The translations under genes and the position numbers were made by a program. From NCBI RefSeq assembly GCF_004402495.1, contig NZ_SOFH01000017.1:89460-153459 (forward strand): 64,000 nucleotides of DNA, written 5' to 3'. The notes beneath the pieces were generated by a model. That model ran no database searches. It was not told where the DNA came from and saw only the letters and a program-made list of their open reading frames with translations. Shown in pieces: positions 25,564 through 33,925 of this stretch (its first letter is position 1; every line of letters begins with the position of its first letter). This stretch comes from Cryobacterium sp. HLT2-28. GTDB taxonomy: Bacteria; Actinomycetota; Actinomycetes; Actinomycetales; Microbacteriaceae.

Positions 25564-26476
25564 ACCTGCCGGGGGTCGGCCGGACCCTGGCGGTGCGCCA
25601 GCGGTGCTCATCGCGGCGCACGAGTGCCAGGATGCCGTCCATTACCCGCTGCCAGTCCTGCATGATCATTCGGTAGGTGATTCTCAGCACAAGGTAGCCC
25701 TGCTGGACGAGCGCGAAGTCCCGGCGACGGTCCTCCTCGAAGGCGAGCCCGGTGTGAAACTCCTCGCCGTCGAGTTCGAGCACGAGACGATCGCCGACGA
25801 GCAGGTCGACGTGGCCGACGCCCGCCACCCTGACCTGGCTGCGGACCCGGATGCGCTGCCTGATCAGGAACAAGCGCACGAGGGTCTCCAGGCCGGACTG
25901 GCTGCGGCCGTCGCAGAGCGCGAGCAACGGCCGGCGGTGCGGAACCATGGCGTCCGCGAGATCGGCCAACTGGTGCGGTCGCAACTCGCCCCGGTTGAGC
26001 GCCGAATCCACCGCGACCAGCGCGGAATCCCCCGGGCCGCAGGTGAACATCTCGGCGAGGGCTCGCATCAGGGGGTCACGGGCCGCATCCGTCCCGCCCG
26101 CTCTGCTGTAGTGCACGCAGACGCCGTGCCGGGCTGCGTCGAGCCGGGTCGCCCGGTTCGCCGGTGACGCCAGCCGGCTCGCCGTGGACGCCACCCGCAC
26201 ATGCAGGAGCGGGTCGGCCAGCAGCCACAGCCCGTGCAACCGGGCGACGGATGCCCCGGTGAGGCTTCCGCCGACGCGCGCGGACCGCACGACGTCCGCC
26301 GGTGTCTCCGGGACCGCGAACCAGCCGTTGCGCACCCGCCAGACGCTCCCCGAGAGGCACGCGAGGGCCACCTGGGACCGGGGCACCCCCGCGGACTCCA
26401 ACTGCCGGTAGTTCGCGACCCCGCCGCGCCGGGTGATCGCTGCCGCAGCATCCGTCATCGCCATCGCCATCGCCAT
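25562..26476 (-). CDS. AbiEi-type N-terminal domain fused to a DUF559 (Vsr-like) nuclease-fold domain
   Basis: A 304-residue protein. The N-terminal part (GGVANYRQLESAGVPRSQVA, then LACLSGSVWRVRNGWFAVP) matches the winged domain of AbiEi antitoxin-like proteins. The C-terminal part (VDLLVGDRLVLELDGEEFHT, FEEDRRRDFALVQQGYLVLR) is DUF559, a PD-(D/E)xK fold related to very-short-patch repair endonuclease; the E-L-D-G-E run and the R..D motif are kept. The start is among four in-frame ATGs of MAMAMAM (26476-26458). Function unknown: nuclease, or DNA-binding antitoxin without a partner. Bounded by a 15-bp direct repeat. Confidence 0.7.
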   Translation of the reverse strand: MAMAMAMTDAAAAITRRGGVANYRQLESAGVPRSQVALACLSGSVWRVRNGWFAVPETPADVVRSARVGGSLTGASVARLHGLWLLADPLLHVRVASTASRLASPANRATRLDAARHGVCVHYSRAGGTDAARDPLMRALAEMFTCGPGDSALVAVDSALNRGELRPHQLADLADAMVPHRRPLLALCDGRSQSGLETLVRLFLIRQRIRVRSQVRVAGVGHVDLLVGDRLVLELDGEEFHTGLAFEEDRRRDFALVQQGYLVLRITYRMIMQDWQRVMDGILALVRRDEHRWRTARVRPTPGR

Positions 26477-26555
26477 CGCCTCAGGATGCCGCGTGCCGGC
26501 CCCCCTGGCGCTCCGGCCGCGGAATCTGTGCACTCTCCACCTCTGCGGGCCGGTT

Positions 26556-26619
26556 TGCAGGATACTGGCGAGGAACGAGGCCCCAGGCGCCCCGCGCCGC
26601 CCCGGCATCCTGCATTCAC
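26556..26619. repeat. Second copy of the GCATCCTGCATTC repeat, upstream of the DUF559 gene
   Basis: GCATCCTGCATTCAC at 26605-26619 is identical to 25551-25565, a 15-bp direct repeat 1,054 bp apart. A shorter partner TGCAGGAT at 26556-26563 makes an 8-bp inverted repeat with ATCCTGCA at 26607-26614. The arrangement mirrors the hairpin at the 3' end of the gene. Confidence 0.7.
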
Positions 26620-26699
26620 GCCCTGCCAGCCCACCCGCAACCCCGAGTGGGAGAATCGACCTGCGGCGCCGGTAAGTTGAGCGCCCAGGAGGAGTCAAC

Positions 26700-27494
26700 G
26701 TGGCCGTCAGAGGCATCGACAAGGGGTTCGACACCGCCGGGAGCGTCGCCGAGCGCCGGGAGCTGAAGACCGAGCTCACCCGATTCATGATGTCGTACAA
26801 GTTCGCGACCGACGAGATGATGACCAAGATCAACATCCTCAAGGAAGAGTTCAGCTCGATCCACGACTACAGCCCGATCGAGCACGTGAACTTCCGGCTC
26901 AAGTCGCCGGAGGGCATCCTGAAGAAGGCCGTCCGCAAGGGCTGCCCGCTCGTGCTCGATGACATCCGCGCCCAGATCCAGGACATCGCCGGCATCCGGA
27001 TCACCTGCAGTTTCATCTCCGACACGTACCGCATCCTGGACATGCTCACGAGCCAGCAGGACATCACCGTGCTCGAGGTCAAGGACTACATCGCGGCGCC
27101 GAAGCCCAACGGCTACAAGAGCCTGCACCTCATCGCCGCGATCCCGGTCTTCATGTCGGACCGGGTCGAACCGGTCACGGTCGAGATTCAGATCCGCACC
27201 GTCGCGATGGACTTCTGGGCCAGCCTCGAACACAAGATCTTCTACAAGTACCAGGGCGAGGTGCCGGTCGACCTCGTGCACGACCTGAAACAGGCGGCGG
27301 ATGTCGCCAACCGCCTCGACGTGAAGATGGAACGCCTGCACGACCAGGTCGTCGCCCTCGAGCCCGACGACCGGGCGGAGACCGACATCCTCAGCATCGC
27401 CGGACTATCGCAGTACGCGCTGCCTGAGGGGTTCCTCAGCGCCATCAGCCGTTCCCGCGCGGACGACGAGCAGCCCGAACGCGACCGCGCCTGA
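26700..27494 (+). CDS. Small alarmone synthetase (RelA/SpoT synthetase domain, RelQ-like)
   Basis: A 264-residue cytosolic (p)ppGpp synthetase without hydrolase, TGS or ACT domains. The synthetase core is plain: INFRLK-like HVNFRLKSPEGILKKAV, IQDIAGIRITCSFISDTYRI, DYIAAPKPNGYKSLHLIAAI (the ATP/GTP-binding loop with Tyr stacking), and VEIQIRTVAMDFWASLEHKI, whose Glu-x-Gln is catalytic. GTG 26700 follows AGGAGG at ideal distance. A charged C-terminal helix may drive tetramer formation as in RelQ. Convergent with the M23 peptidase gene. Confidence 0.9.
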   Translation: MAVRGIDKGFDTAGSVAERRELKTELTRFMMSYKFATDEMMTKINILKEEFSSIHDYSPIEHVNFRLKSPEGILKKAVRKGCPLVLDDIRAQIQDIAGIRITCSFISDTYRILDMLTSQQDITVLEVKDYIAAPKPNGYKSLHLIAAIPVFMSDRVEPVTVEIQIRTVAMDFWASLEHKIFYKYQGEVPVDLVHDLKQAADVANRLDVKMERLHDQVVALEPDDRAETDILSIAGLSQYALPEGFLSAISRSRADDEQPERDRA

Positions 27495-27528
27495 GCCGCG
27501 GCGGATTGAGCCGCGGAGGCCGGTGCCG

Positions 27529-28944
27529 CTAGTTCGTGTTGGCGTACAGCCAGGCGAGCGGGTCTACCTTGGTGCCGTCCTTGCCACCGAGCCGAATATC
27601 GAGGTGCAGGTGCGGCCCGGTCGACATGCCCGTGTTCCCGACCTTGCCGATGACCTGTCCGACCTTGACGACGTCGCCGGTCTTGAACAGCATCGAACCC
27701 TTGATCATGTGCGCGTAGACGCTGGAGACGAGCTTGCCGTCGATCATGTGGTCGATGATCATGTGCGTGCCCAGGCTGCCCTCACCGTCTTCGCTGAAGC
27801 TGACAACTCCGTCGGCGATCGACTGGATGGGGGCACCCAGGCCCGGATTGAAGTCCTGGCCGCCATGATTGGACGAGCAGCCGGCGCAGTCGCGGAAACC
27901 GAAGCGGTCCCCGATGTGCACGCCGACGGCGAACGGCCACTGGATCGTGCCATTCGGGTTGTTCGTGAACGTGGCTTCCATCCGGATGCCGCTGGCCGCG
28001 GCGACCTCGGCGATGGTCTTCGACTCGTAGCCGTCGCGCTGCACGGAGATGACGTCGGTGCCGCCGCTCATCGTGAGCGTCTGGGCCGGTTCGGTTTTGG
28101 TCGTGCGCAGGGCGGCGTGGGCCGCGGCCTGCACATCGGCGGAGGAGAGCAACGCCTCGGCCGGCAGGGAGGTGGAGACGGCCATCAGGGCGACGAACGC
28201 CATCGCCACGAACGTGACGCCGGTCGTCGCGAGCCGCCGGGCGAGTCCGCTGGCCGGGGTGGCCGTCCGGGGTGACCGGGGGGCAGCGGGTGGCGTTACG
28301 GAAGCCCGGAGTCGAGGGGCCTCCGTGATGCCCACAACGGGCGCGGATGCCTCGGGGAGCGACGCTGCGTGCGGCGGCGCCTCGGGACGTGAAGCGGCCG
28401 ACCGCGGGGCGGGCTGGCCGGAGCGCGAGGCGGCCTGCCTGGCGCGGGCCTGGGCCCGGGTGGGGAATTGGATCGGGGTCGAGGTCGTGACCGGCGAGAC
28501 GTCCGTCTGGAGCTGCTCCAGGTCGGAGACCGGAGCCTCGGCTGCCGCGGGGGCGGCGATGAGCCGGTCCGTGTCGGCGATCGTGACCGTGTCGAGCTCG
28601 GGCAGACGCAGGTCCGCGTCGGCGAGGGCTTCGGCGAGCGGCATGAACACCGGCGCGGGTTCGAGCGGCGCGGGTTCGAGCGGCCCTGGCTGGATCGCGG
28701 TCGGCTCGACGGGTGCGGGCTCGACGGGTGCCGCGGCGACCGGCTCAGCAGCCTTCGGCGGTGCGACAACGCCCGAGTCGTGGCGGCTCGTGTGGCGCGC
28801 GTCGGCGACCTCCACGGGTGCGCGTGCAGCACGCTCGCGCTCACGCAGCTCGCGACGGGTCAGGGATGCTCCTGGGGAAGGCTGTCCTGCCGGGTCACTC
28901 GCATCGGGCACAGAGGCAGCCGATGAAGGGGAGTGAGAGGGCAA
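27529..28944 (-). CDS. Membrane-anchored M23 peptidase (LytM-type peptidoglycan hydrolase)
   Basis: A 471-residue envelope protein. Residues 1-215 are cytosolic, low-complexity and Pro/Ala/Glu-rich (EPAPVEPTAIQPGPLEPAPL), then one membrane helix (TTGVTFVAMAFVALMAVSTS), then a linker and the C-terminal M23 domain. Zinc ligands: His and Asp of NHGGQDFNPG and the HLHLD pair in GPHLHLDIRLGG; YAHMIKGSMLF carries the catalytic His. It may cut cross-bridges or act in division. The TTG start at 28944 lacks a good SD, so the true start is uncertain. The 228 bp upstream show no recognised riboswitch. Confidence 0.85.
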   Translation of the reverse strand: MPSHSPSSAASVPDASDPAGQPSPGASLTRRELRERERAARAPVEVADARHTSRHDSGVVAPPKAAEPVAAAPVEPAPVEPTAIQPGPLEPAPLEPAPVFMPLAEALADADLRLPELDTVTIADTDRLIAAPAAAEAPVSDLEQLQTDVSPVTTSTPIQFPTRAQARARQAASRSGQPAPRSAASRPEAPPHAASLPEASAPVVGITEAPRLRASVTPPAAPRSPRTATPASGLARRLATTGVTFVAMAFVALMAVSTSLPAEALLSSADVQAAAHAALRTTKTEPAQTLTMSGGTDVISVQRDGYESKTIAEVAAASGIRMEATFTNNPNGTIQWPFAVGVHIGDRFGFRDCAGCSSNHGGQDFNPGLGAPIQSIADGVVSFSEDGEGSLGTHMIIDHMIDGKLVSSVYAHMIKGSMLFKTGDVVKVGQVIGKVGNTGMSTGPHLHLDIRLGGKDGTKVDPLAWLYANTN

Positions 28945-29172
28945 AGGAGAGGTTCTTTCGGTGCGTTGGACAGGGAGCCAGAACGGTCGTCTTGGCCAGT
29001 GCCAAAGTAACGAATCAGTACAGGGTAACCCGGGAAGCCCCGATTTCCCATTCGGCGGGGCCGAATGACACCCGAAAACGGGGGTGCCCGGGCCTCCCGA
29101 CGGAGCCTCCCGACAGCGCGGGCCGGCCGGCGACTCGCCCGGGATTCCGCGGATGCGCTCGGCGTGGCGGCC

Positions 29173-30006
29173 CTACCGACCGCCCTCATCCATGTGACGG
29201 TCGAAAAGATCGGAAAGTATCGGCGCGAACACCTCATAGAGGTCGGGCGCGCCCGCAATCAGCAGATCGTTCCCTTCGCGGTCGTCGCCGAACGCGCCGA
29301 CCCGGGCCCCGGCCTCGCGCGCGATCAGCGCTCCTGCCGCCTGGTCCCACGGGTTCAGGCCGCGCTCGTAGTAGAGGTTCAACCGGCCGGCCGCCACCGA
29401 ACACAGGTCGAGGGCGGCAGAACCGATCCGGCGGATGTCCCGAACCTGGCCGACCAGGCCGCGCACGACGTCGGCCTGCCGCTCCCGGCGCGCGGCCTGA
29501 TAGGAGAAACCGGTGCCGAGCAGGGCGAGGGACAGGGGCACGCCGGCGGGAACCTGGAGTCTGCGCTTGCCGAGGAATGAGCCCTGCCCGGCCGCGGCGG
29601 TGAAGAGCTCGTCGGCGGCGGGGTTCCGCACCGCGCCGGCCAGGGTCGTCCAGGTCGCCGGGTCGGGCTCACCCTCGACGACGGCGATGCTGACGCCCCA
29701 GGCCGGGATCCCGTAGAGGTAGTTGACGGTGCCGTCGATCGGGTCGACTACCCAGGTCAGCCCGGAGCTGCCGCCCGTGGCGTCGGATTCCTCGCCGAAG
29801 AAACCGTCATGCGGACGGGCGTCGGCCAGGCGGCGGCGGATGAGCGCCTCGGTCTCGCGGTCGGCATCCGTGACCACGTCCTCGGGCGAGGATTTGGACG
29901 CCGCGACGTGAACGCCCTCGGCCCGCCGGGTCAGGGCGAGCTCGCCCGCTTCGAGGGCGATCTCCCGGGCGAGGCGGAGTAGTTCGGTCGAAGCGGGAGC
30001 AGTCAT
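29173..30006 (-). CDS. Inositol-monophosphatase-family phosphatase
   Basis: A 277-residue Mg-dependent, Li-sensitive-type phosphatase. Metal-binding motifs: HDGFFGEESD, then VVDPIDGTVNYLYGIPAWGV and, near the end, GLNPWDQAAGALIAREAGA. Actinobacterial members act on inositol 1-phosphate, histidinol phosphate (HisN) or fructose bisphosphate; sequence alone does not decide. The gene stands alone, with tRNA-Tyr 33 bp upstream on the same strand. Confidence 0.88.
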   Translation of the reverse strand: MTAPASTELLRLAREIALEAGELALTRRAEGVHVAASKSSPEDVVTDADRETEALIRRRLADARPHDGFFGEESDATGGSSGLTWVVDPIDGTVNYLYGIPAWGVSIAVVEGEPDPATWTTLAGAVRNPAADELFTAAAGQGSFLGKRRLQVPAGVPLSLALLGTGFSYQAARRERQADVVRGLVGQVRDIRRIGSAALDLCSVAAGRLNLYYERGLNPWDQAAGALIAREAGARVGAFGDDREGNDLLIAGAPDLYEVFAPILSDLFDRHMDEGGR

Positions 30007-30038
30007 GCTCCAACGCTACGGGACACGCAAAGAGTGAG

Positions 30039-30120
30039 TGGCAAGTGAGGGATTCGAACCCCCGAAGTCTAAGACGGCTGATTTACAGTCAGATCCCTTT
30101 GGCCACTTGGGTAACTTGCC
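30039..30120 (-). tRNA. tRNA-Tyr (GTA)
   Basis: Acceptor GGCAAGT pairs with ACTTGCC; anticodon arm CTGA-CTGTAAA-TCAG gives anticodon GTA; a long class II variable arm (CCGTCTTAGACTTCGG region) separates it from T arm GGGGG-TTCGAAT-CCCTC. All features fit tRNA-Tyr. Confidence 0.94.
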
Positions 30121-30274
30121 AATACGCACCCGACCATATGTGAACACGTGACCGGAGACGCTCAGACAGAATACAAGAGTTTTGGCCCCAGTGAGAAATC
30201 AAGGCCGGGATCGGCGCACATCCGCCGGTCGATATGATCGATGAAGGCTCAAATTCACCGCCGTTAGGAACCCC

Positions 30275-31291
30275 ATGGTCGGCATCGACGAGGTCGCCCG
30301 TCACGCGGGCGTGTCCACCGCCACGGTTTCGCGCGCCCTGAGCGGCAACGGCCATGTCTCCCCCGCCACCCGGCTGAAGGTGGAAGCGGCGGCCGACGAA
30401 CTGGGCTACGTCGTCTCGTCGACGGCGTCGAGCCTGGCCTCCGGGCGGATGAAGAACATCGGCGTCGTCGTTCCGTTCCTCGACCGCTGGTTCTTCTCCA
30501 GCGTGGTCGAGGGCGCCCAGAAGTCCCTGCTCAACAACGGCTACGACCTCACCCTGTACAGCCTCACCGGCGGCGGTGCCGAGCGCCGCAGCGTGTTCGA
30601 CCATTTCCTGCTTCGCCAGCGAGTGGATGCCGTGATCGCCATTTCGCTCGAGCTGACGGCGACCGAGGTGACCAGCCTGCATGCGCTCGGCAAGCCCCTC
30701 GTCGGCGTCGGCGGCCCGATCGAGGGAGTGCGCACCCTCACCATCGACGACGTCGCCGTCGCCCGGCTGGCCACCGAGCACCTCCTGTCGCTCGGCCACA
30801 CCCGGATCGCGCACATCGGCGGCAACAAGGACCTCGACCTGGACTTCCACCTGCCGACGAACCGGCGGGTCGGCTACGAGAACGCGCTCGACGCGGCCGG
30901 GATCACCCCGGCCGCCGAACTGTTCATGACGGCCGACTTCACGATGCGCGGCGGCTACCAGGCGGCGAAGCAGCTCCTCGGCAACCCGCACGACCGGCCG
31001 ACCGCCATCTTCGCCGCCTCCGACGAGATGGCGATCGGTGCCATCCTGGCGGCCAAGGACCTCGGCCTGGTCGTGCCGCGGGACGTCTCCGTGATCGGCG
31101 TGGACGACCACGAACTGGCCGACTTCTTCGGGCTGAGCACGATCGCCCAATTCCCCCAGGGGCAGGGCGCAAAGGCGGTCGAGATCCTGCTCGACCAGCT
31201 CAGCCCGGGCAAGCACCTCACGCCGAACCTGAACACGCCGATGCCGTTCGAGCTGATCGTGCGCTCGAGCACCGCTCAGACGCCCCGCTGA
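30275..31291 (+). CDS. LacI-family repressor, candidate MalR of the maltodextrin regulon
   Basis: A 338-residue regulator: N-terminal helix-turn-helix and hinge (IDEVARHAGVSTATVSRALS then GNGHVSPATRLKVEAAADEL), followed by a periplasmic-binding-protein-like core (NIGVVVPFLDRWFFSSVVEG ... AIFAASDEMAIGAILAAKDL). The hinge Ala of the family appears in STASSLASG. ATG 30275 follows AGGAAC. Both perfect TGnAAnCGnTTnCA sites of the window lie 7 kb away at malE and the alpha-glucosidase; no other LacI gene is present, so it may act there, which is inference. Confidence 0.88.
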   Translation: MVGIDEVARHAGVSTATVSRALSGNGHVSPATRLKVEAAADELGYVVSSTASSLASGRMKNIGVVVPFLDRWFFSSVVEGAQKSLLNNGYDLTLYSLTGGGAERRSVFDHFLLRQRVDAVIAISLELTATEVTSLHALGKPLVGVGGPIEGVRTLTIDDVAVARLATEHLLSLGHTRIAHIGGNKDLDLDFHLPTNRRVGYENALDAAGITPAAELFMTADFTMRGGYQAAKQLLGNPHDRPTAIFAASDEMAIGAILAAKDLGLVVPRDVSVIGVDDHELADFFGLSTIAQFPQGQGAKAVEILLDQLSPGKHLTPNLNTPMPFELIVRSSTAQTPR

Positions 31292-31372
31292 CCGGGCCCG
31301 GCCGACCGGGTTCCGCCGCCGGGCGGTGTACGGCTGTCGTGATGGGGCGTCCCACTCGATAACATTGCAGGC

Positions 31373-31861
31373 ATGGCAGACTCAACGTTCGACATCGTCA
31401 GCAAGGTCGACCCGATGGAGGTCGACAACGCCCTCAACCAGGCCCACAAGGAAGTCGCCCAGCGCTACGACTTCAAGAACGTCGGCGCCTCGATCGAGAT
31501 GAGCGGCGAGAAGGTGCTCATGAAGGCCAACTCCGAGGAGCGCGTCAAGGCGATCCTCGAGGTGTTCGAATCGAAGCTGATCAAGCGCGGCATCTCCCTG
31601 CGCAGCCTCGACGCCGGCGAACCCTTCGCCTCCGGCAAGGAGTTCCGGATCGAGGCCGGGGTGAAGGCCGGCATCGACCAGGAGAACGCGAAGAAAATCA
31701 ACAAGATCATCCGCGACGAGGGGCCCAAGGGCGTCAAGAGCCAGATCCAGGGCGACGAACTGCGCGTCAGCTCGAAGAGCCGCGACGACCTGCAGGCCAC
31801 GATGGCCCTGCTCAAGGGCAAGGATCTCGAGGTCGCCCTGCAGTTCGTGAACTTCCGCTAG
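31373..31861 (+). CDS. yajQ: YajQ family nucleotide-binding protein (UPF0234)
   Basis: A 162-residue two-ferredoxin-fold protein. [20 protein letters not shown] at the start and [20 protein letters not shown], then [20 protein letters not shown] near the end, are conserved through the family. Some homologues bind cyclic di-GMP or RNA; the cell role is not settled. Monocistronic. In the 237 bp after it only a 40-codon frame (31921 on) is seen, which I do not support. Confidence 0.93.
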   Translation: MADSTFDIVSKVDPMEVDNALNQAHKEVAQRYDFKNVGASIEMSGEKVLMKANSEERVKAILEVFESKLIKRGISLRSLDAGEPFASGKEFRIEAGVKAGIDQENAKKINKIIRDEGPKGVKSQIQGDELRVSSKSRDDLQATMALLKGKDLEVALQFVNFR

Positions 31862-32098
31862 CCGGGACATCGACCGACCGGCGTCTCCGCCACTATGTTC
31901 ACAGCACGTGCGTGAGTTTCAATGACGCGTGCCATCATCGACCGCGACCGGATAGCCCAACTGCACCAGGGTGAGCTGGAATCCTTTGCCTGGCGCAATC
32001 CTCGGCGTGTTCGAGCAGGCGATCTCGGAGTTGCTCGGCCCTGACCTCGAGTAGGGACCGACTGATCTGCGATCTACCGGCCCCGTATCCCCAGCGAC

Positions 32099-32959
32099 CT
32101 AGGTGAACGCCTTGGTGATGCTGATCACCGCGGGCGTGAGCAGCACGATGAAGAGCACCGGCAGGATGCAGAATACCAGCGGGAAGATGACCTTTACCGG
32201 CACTTTCATGGCCTGTTCCTCGGCGCGCTGGCGGCGACGCATCCGCATCTCCCCTGCCTGCACGCGCAACACGTCGGCGATCGCGATTCCGTAGGTGTCG
32301 GCTTGGATGACCGAGCGGGTGAACCGGCGCAGGTCGGCCGAGGAGGTGCGGGCGCTGAGCTCCTGGTAGGCGTCTTTGCGCGAGCGGCCGATGCTCATGT
32401 CCTGAAGGGTTCGAATGAACTCCTCGGCCAGCGGGCCCTTGCCGTTCGTGGCCGCCTTCGCCATCGCCGCCTCGAAGCCGAGGCCGGCCTCCACAGCGAT
32501 GGTCATCTGGTCGAGGGTGTCGGCGAGCGCGTTCTGGATCTGCTCCTGCCGTTCCTGGCCCCGGCTGTAGATGAGAAGGTCAGGGACGAAGAAGCACAGC
32601 AGCACGAGGGCGGCACCGAGCACGATCCGCACCGGTGAGGTGTCACCGCCGATCCACAATCCCGCCAGCAGCACGCCGCCTGCCGCCACGAGTGGTTTGG
32701 CGATCAGGATCTTGTCCACGGTCCAGGCGGGCGGGCGCCCCGCCAGCACGACGTTCCGTTCGAGCCGGGCGAGATAGCCTCGGGGCACGCGGGTCCTGGC
32801 CCGGAGGGAGAGCGGGCCCCGGGACGCACGCCCCTGCGCCGGCGCGTCACCCGGCTCGGTGGCCGGTGACGGAGCGCGCCCGCCGACCAGGATCCCGATC
32901 AGGGCGCCGAGCCCGCCGGCGACGGCCAGGGCGGCCAGGATGGCAGTGAGTGATGGCAT
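32099..32959 (-). CDS. tadC: Tad pilus assembly inner-membrane protein TadC
   Basis: A 286-residue GspF/TadC-type membrane platform protein. An N-terminal helix, a pair of helices around residues 85-125 (ILIAKPLVAAGGVLLAGLWI, VRIVLGAALVLLCFFVPDLL), the T2SSF domain (LADTLDQMTIAVEAGLGFEA, AMAKAATNGKGPLAEEFIRT) and a C-terminal helix (VKVIFPLVFCILPVLFIVLL). With TadB it makes the platform through which the CpaF ATPase assembles Flp pilin. Last gene of the tad operon, 9 bp after tadB. Confidence 0.9.
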   Translation of the reverse strand: MPSLTAILAALAVAGGLGALIGILVGGRAPSPATEPGDAPAQGRASRGPLSLRARTRVPRGYLARLERNVVLAGRPPAWTVDKILIAKPLVAAGGVLLAGLWIGGDTSPVRIVLGAALVLLCFFVPDLLIYSRGQERQEQIQNALADTLDQMTIAVEAGLGFEAAMAKAATNGKGPLAEEFIRTLQDMSIGRSRKDAYQELSARTSSADLRRFTRSVIQADTYGIAIADVLRVQAGEMRMRRRQRAEEQAMKVPVKVIFPLVFCILPVLFIVLLTPAVISITKAFT

Positions 32960-32968
32960 CGAATTCTC

Positions 32969-33925
32969 CTAGAACTTCACCTTGACGACGGCCATCATCC
33001 AGATCGAGCCGACGATGAGCAGGATGGCGGCGACCACCAGGGCCAAGGTTCCCCAGATGTTGCCGAGGAAGCCGTTGAAATAGGACGGCTGGGTCATCAG
33101 CAGGAAGGAGAAGACCCCGATCGGAAGGGCGATGAGCACGTAGGCGGACATCTTTCCTTCCGCGGCGAGCGCCTTCACCTGGCGGCGCAGCTGGTTGCGC
33201 TCCCGGATGGTGTGCCCCACCTGGTCGAGCACCTGGGACAGGTTGCCGCCCACCTCCCGGTTGATGGCAATGGCCTGGGCAACCCACTGGAAATCGTCGC
33301 TACGCATGCGCAGCGCGGTGTTGTCCAGCGCGTCGCTGAGGTCACGACCGATCCGGGTTTCGTTGACGACCCGGGCGAACTCCTCGGTCGTCGGCGATTC
33401 CGTTTCCTGGGAGACGGCGTCGACCGCGCGGAGCAGACCGTGGCCGGCGCGCAGGGCGCCGGCGAGCAGGCCCAGTGACTCGTCAAGCTGATCGGCGAAC
33501 TTCGCGCGGCGCCGGGCGGTGCGGATCCGCAATACGACCAGGGCGCCGATCGGAGCGCAGGCCACACCGGCGACCATGAGCGGCACCGTCCAGCCGGTGC
33601 CCGCACCGAGCAGAAGGCCGACCAGCGCCAGCACCGTCGCCGCCGAGAAGACCATGAGCACGAACCCGGATGGCTGCATGCGAATGCCGGCTTGTTCCAG
33701 TTCCGCCGCACCGAACGGTATCGACGCGCGGCGGCGGATCACCACGTCGATGGCTTCCACCGTGCGATCGGTCATCCTGGTCAGGGTCGACGCCTCCGCG
33801 ACGGTTCCGGGGGCACGACGACGTTCGAGCGGAACCTTCGGCCCGCTCGGCGCGATGACCAGGAACACGAGCACGAGCAGGGCCAACAGCCCGGCCGCGA
33901 TGCCGGCGTACAGCACGGGGCTCAT
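32969..33925 (-). CDS. tadB: Tad pilus assembly inner-membrane protein TadB
   Basis: A 318-residue platform protein with an N-terminal helix, two central helices, the T2SSF domain (LLAGALRAGHGLLRAVDAVS then FARVVNETRIGRDLSDALDN, VGGNLSQVLDQVGHTIRERN) and two C-terminal helices. Its ATG overlaps the cpaF stop by 4 bp. Partner of TadC. Confidence 0.9.
   Translation of the reverse strand: MSPVLYAGIAAGLLALLVLVFLVIAPSGPKVPLERRRAPGTVAEASTLTRMTDRTVEAIDVVIRRRASIPFGAAELEQAGIRMQPSGFVLMVFSAATVLALVGLLLGAGTGWTVPLMVAGVACAPIGALVVLRIRTARRRAKFADQLDESLGLLAGALRAGHGLLRAVDAVSQETESPTTEEFARVVNETRIGRDLSDALDNTALRMRSDDFQWVAQAIAINREVGGNLSQVLDQVGHTIRERNQLRRQVKALAAEGKMSAYVLIALPIGVFSFLLMTQPSYFNGFLGNIWGTLALVVAAILLIVGSIWMMAVVKVKF

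Noticed and set aside
28945..29172. Possible cyclic-di-AMP (ydaO) riboswitch ahead of the M23 peptidase
   Set aside because: Such peptidase genes often have one, but I could not find its conserved core in this leader.
31921..32043. 40-codon frame after yajQ
   Set aside because: No ribosome site and only a vague likeness to the start of an aminotransferase; may be a remnant but cannot be supported.
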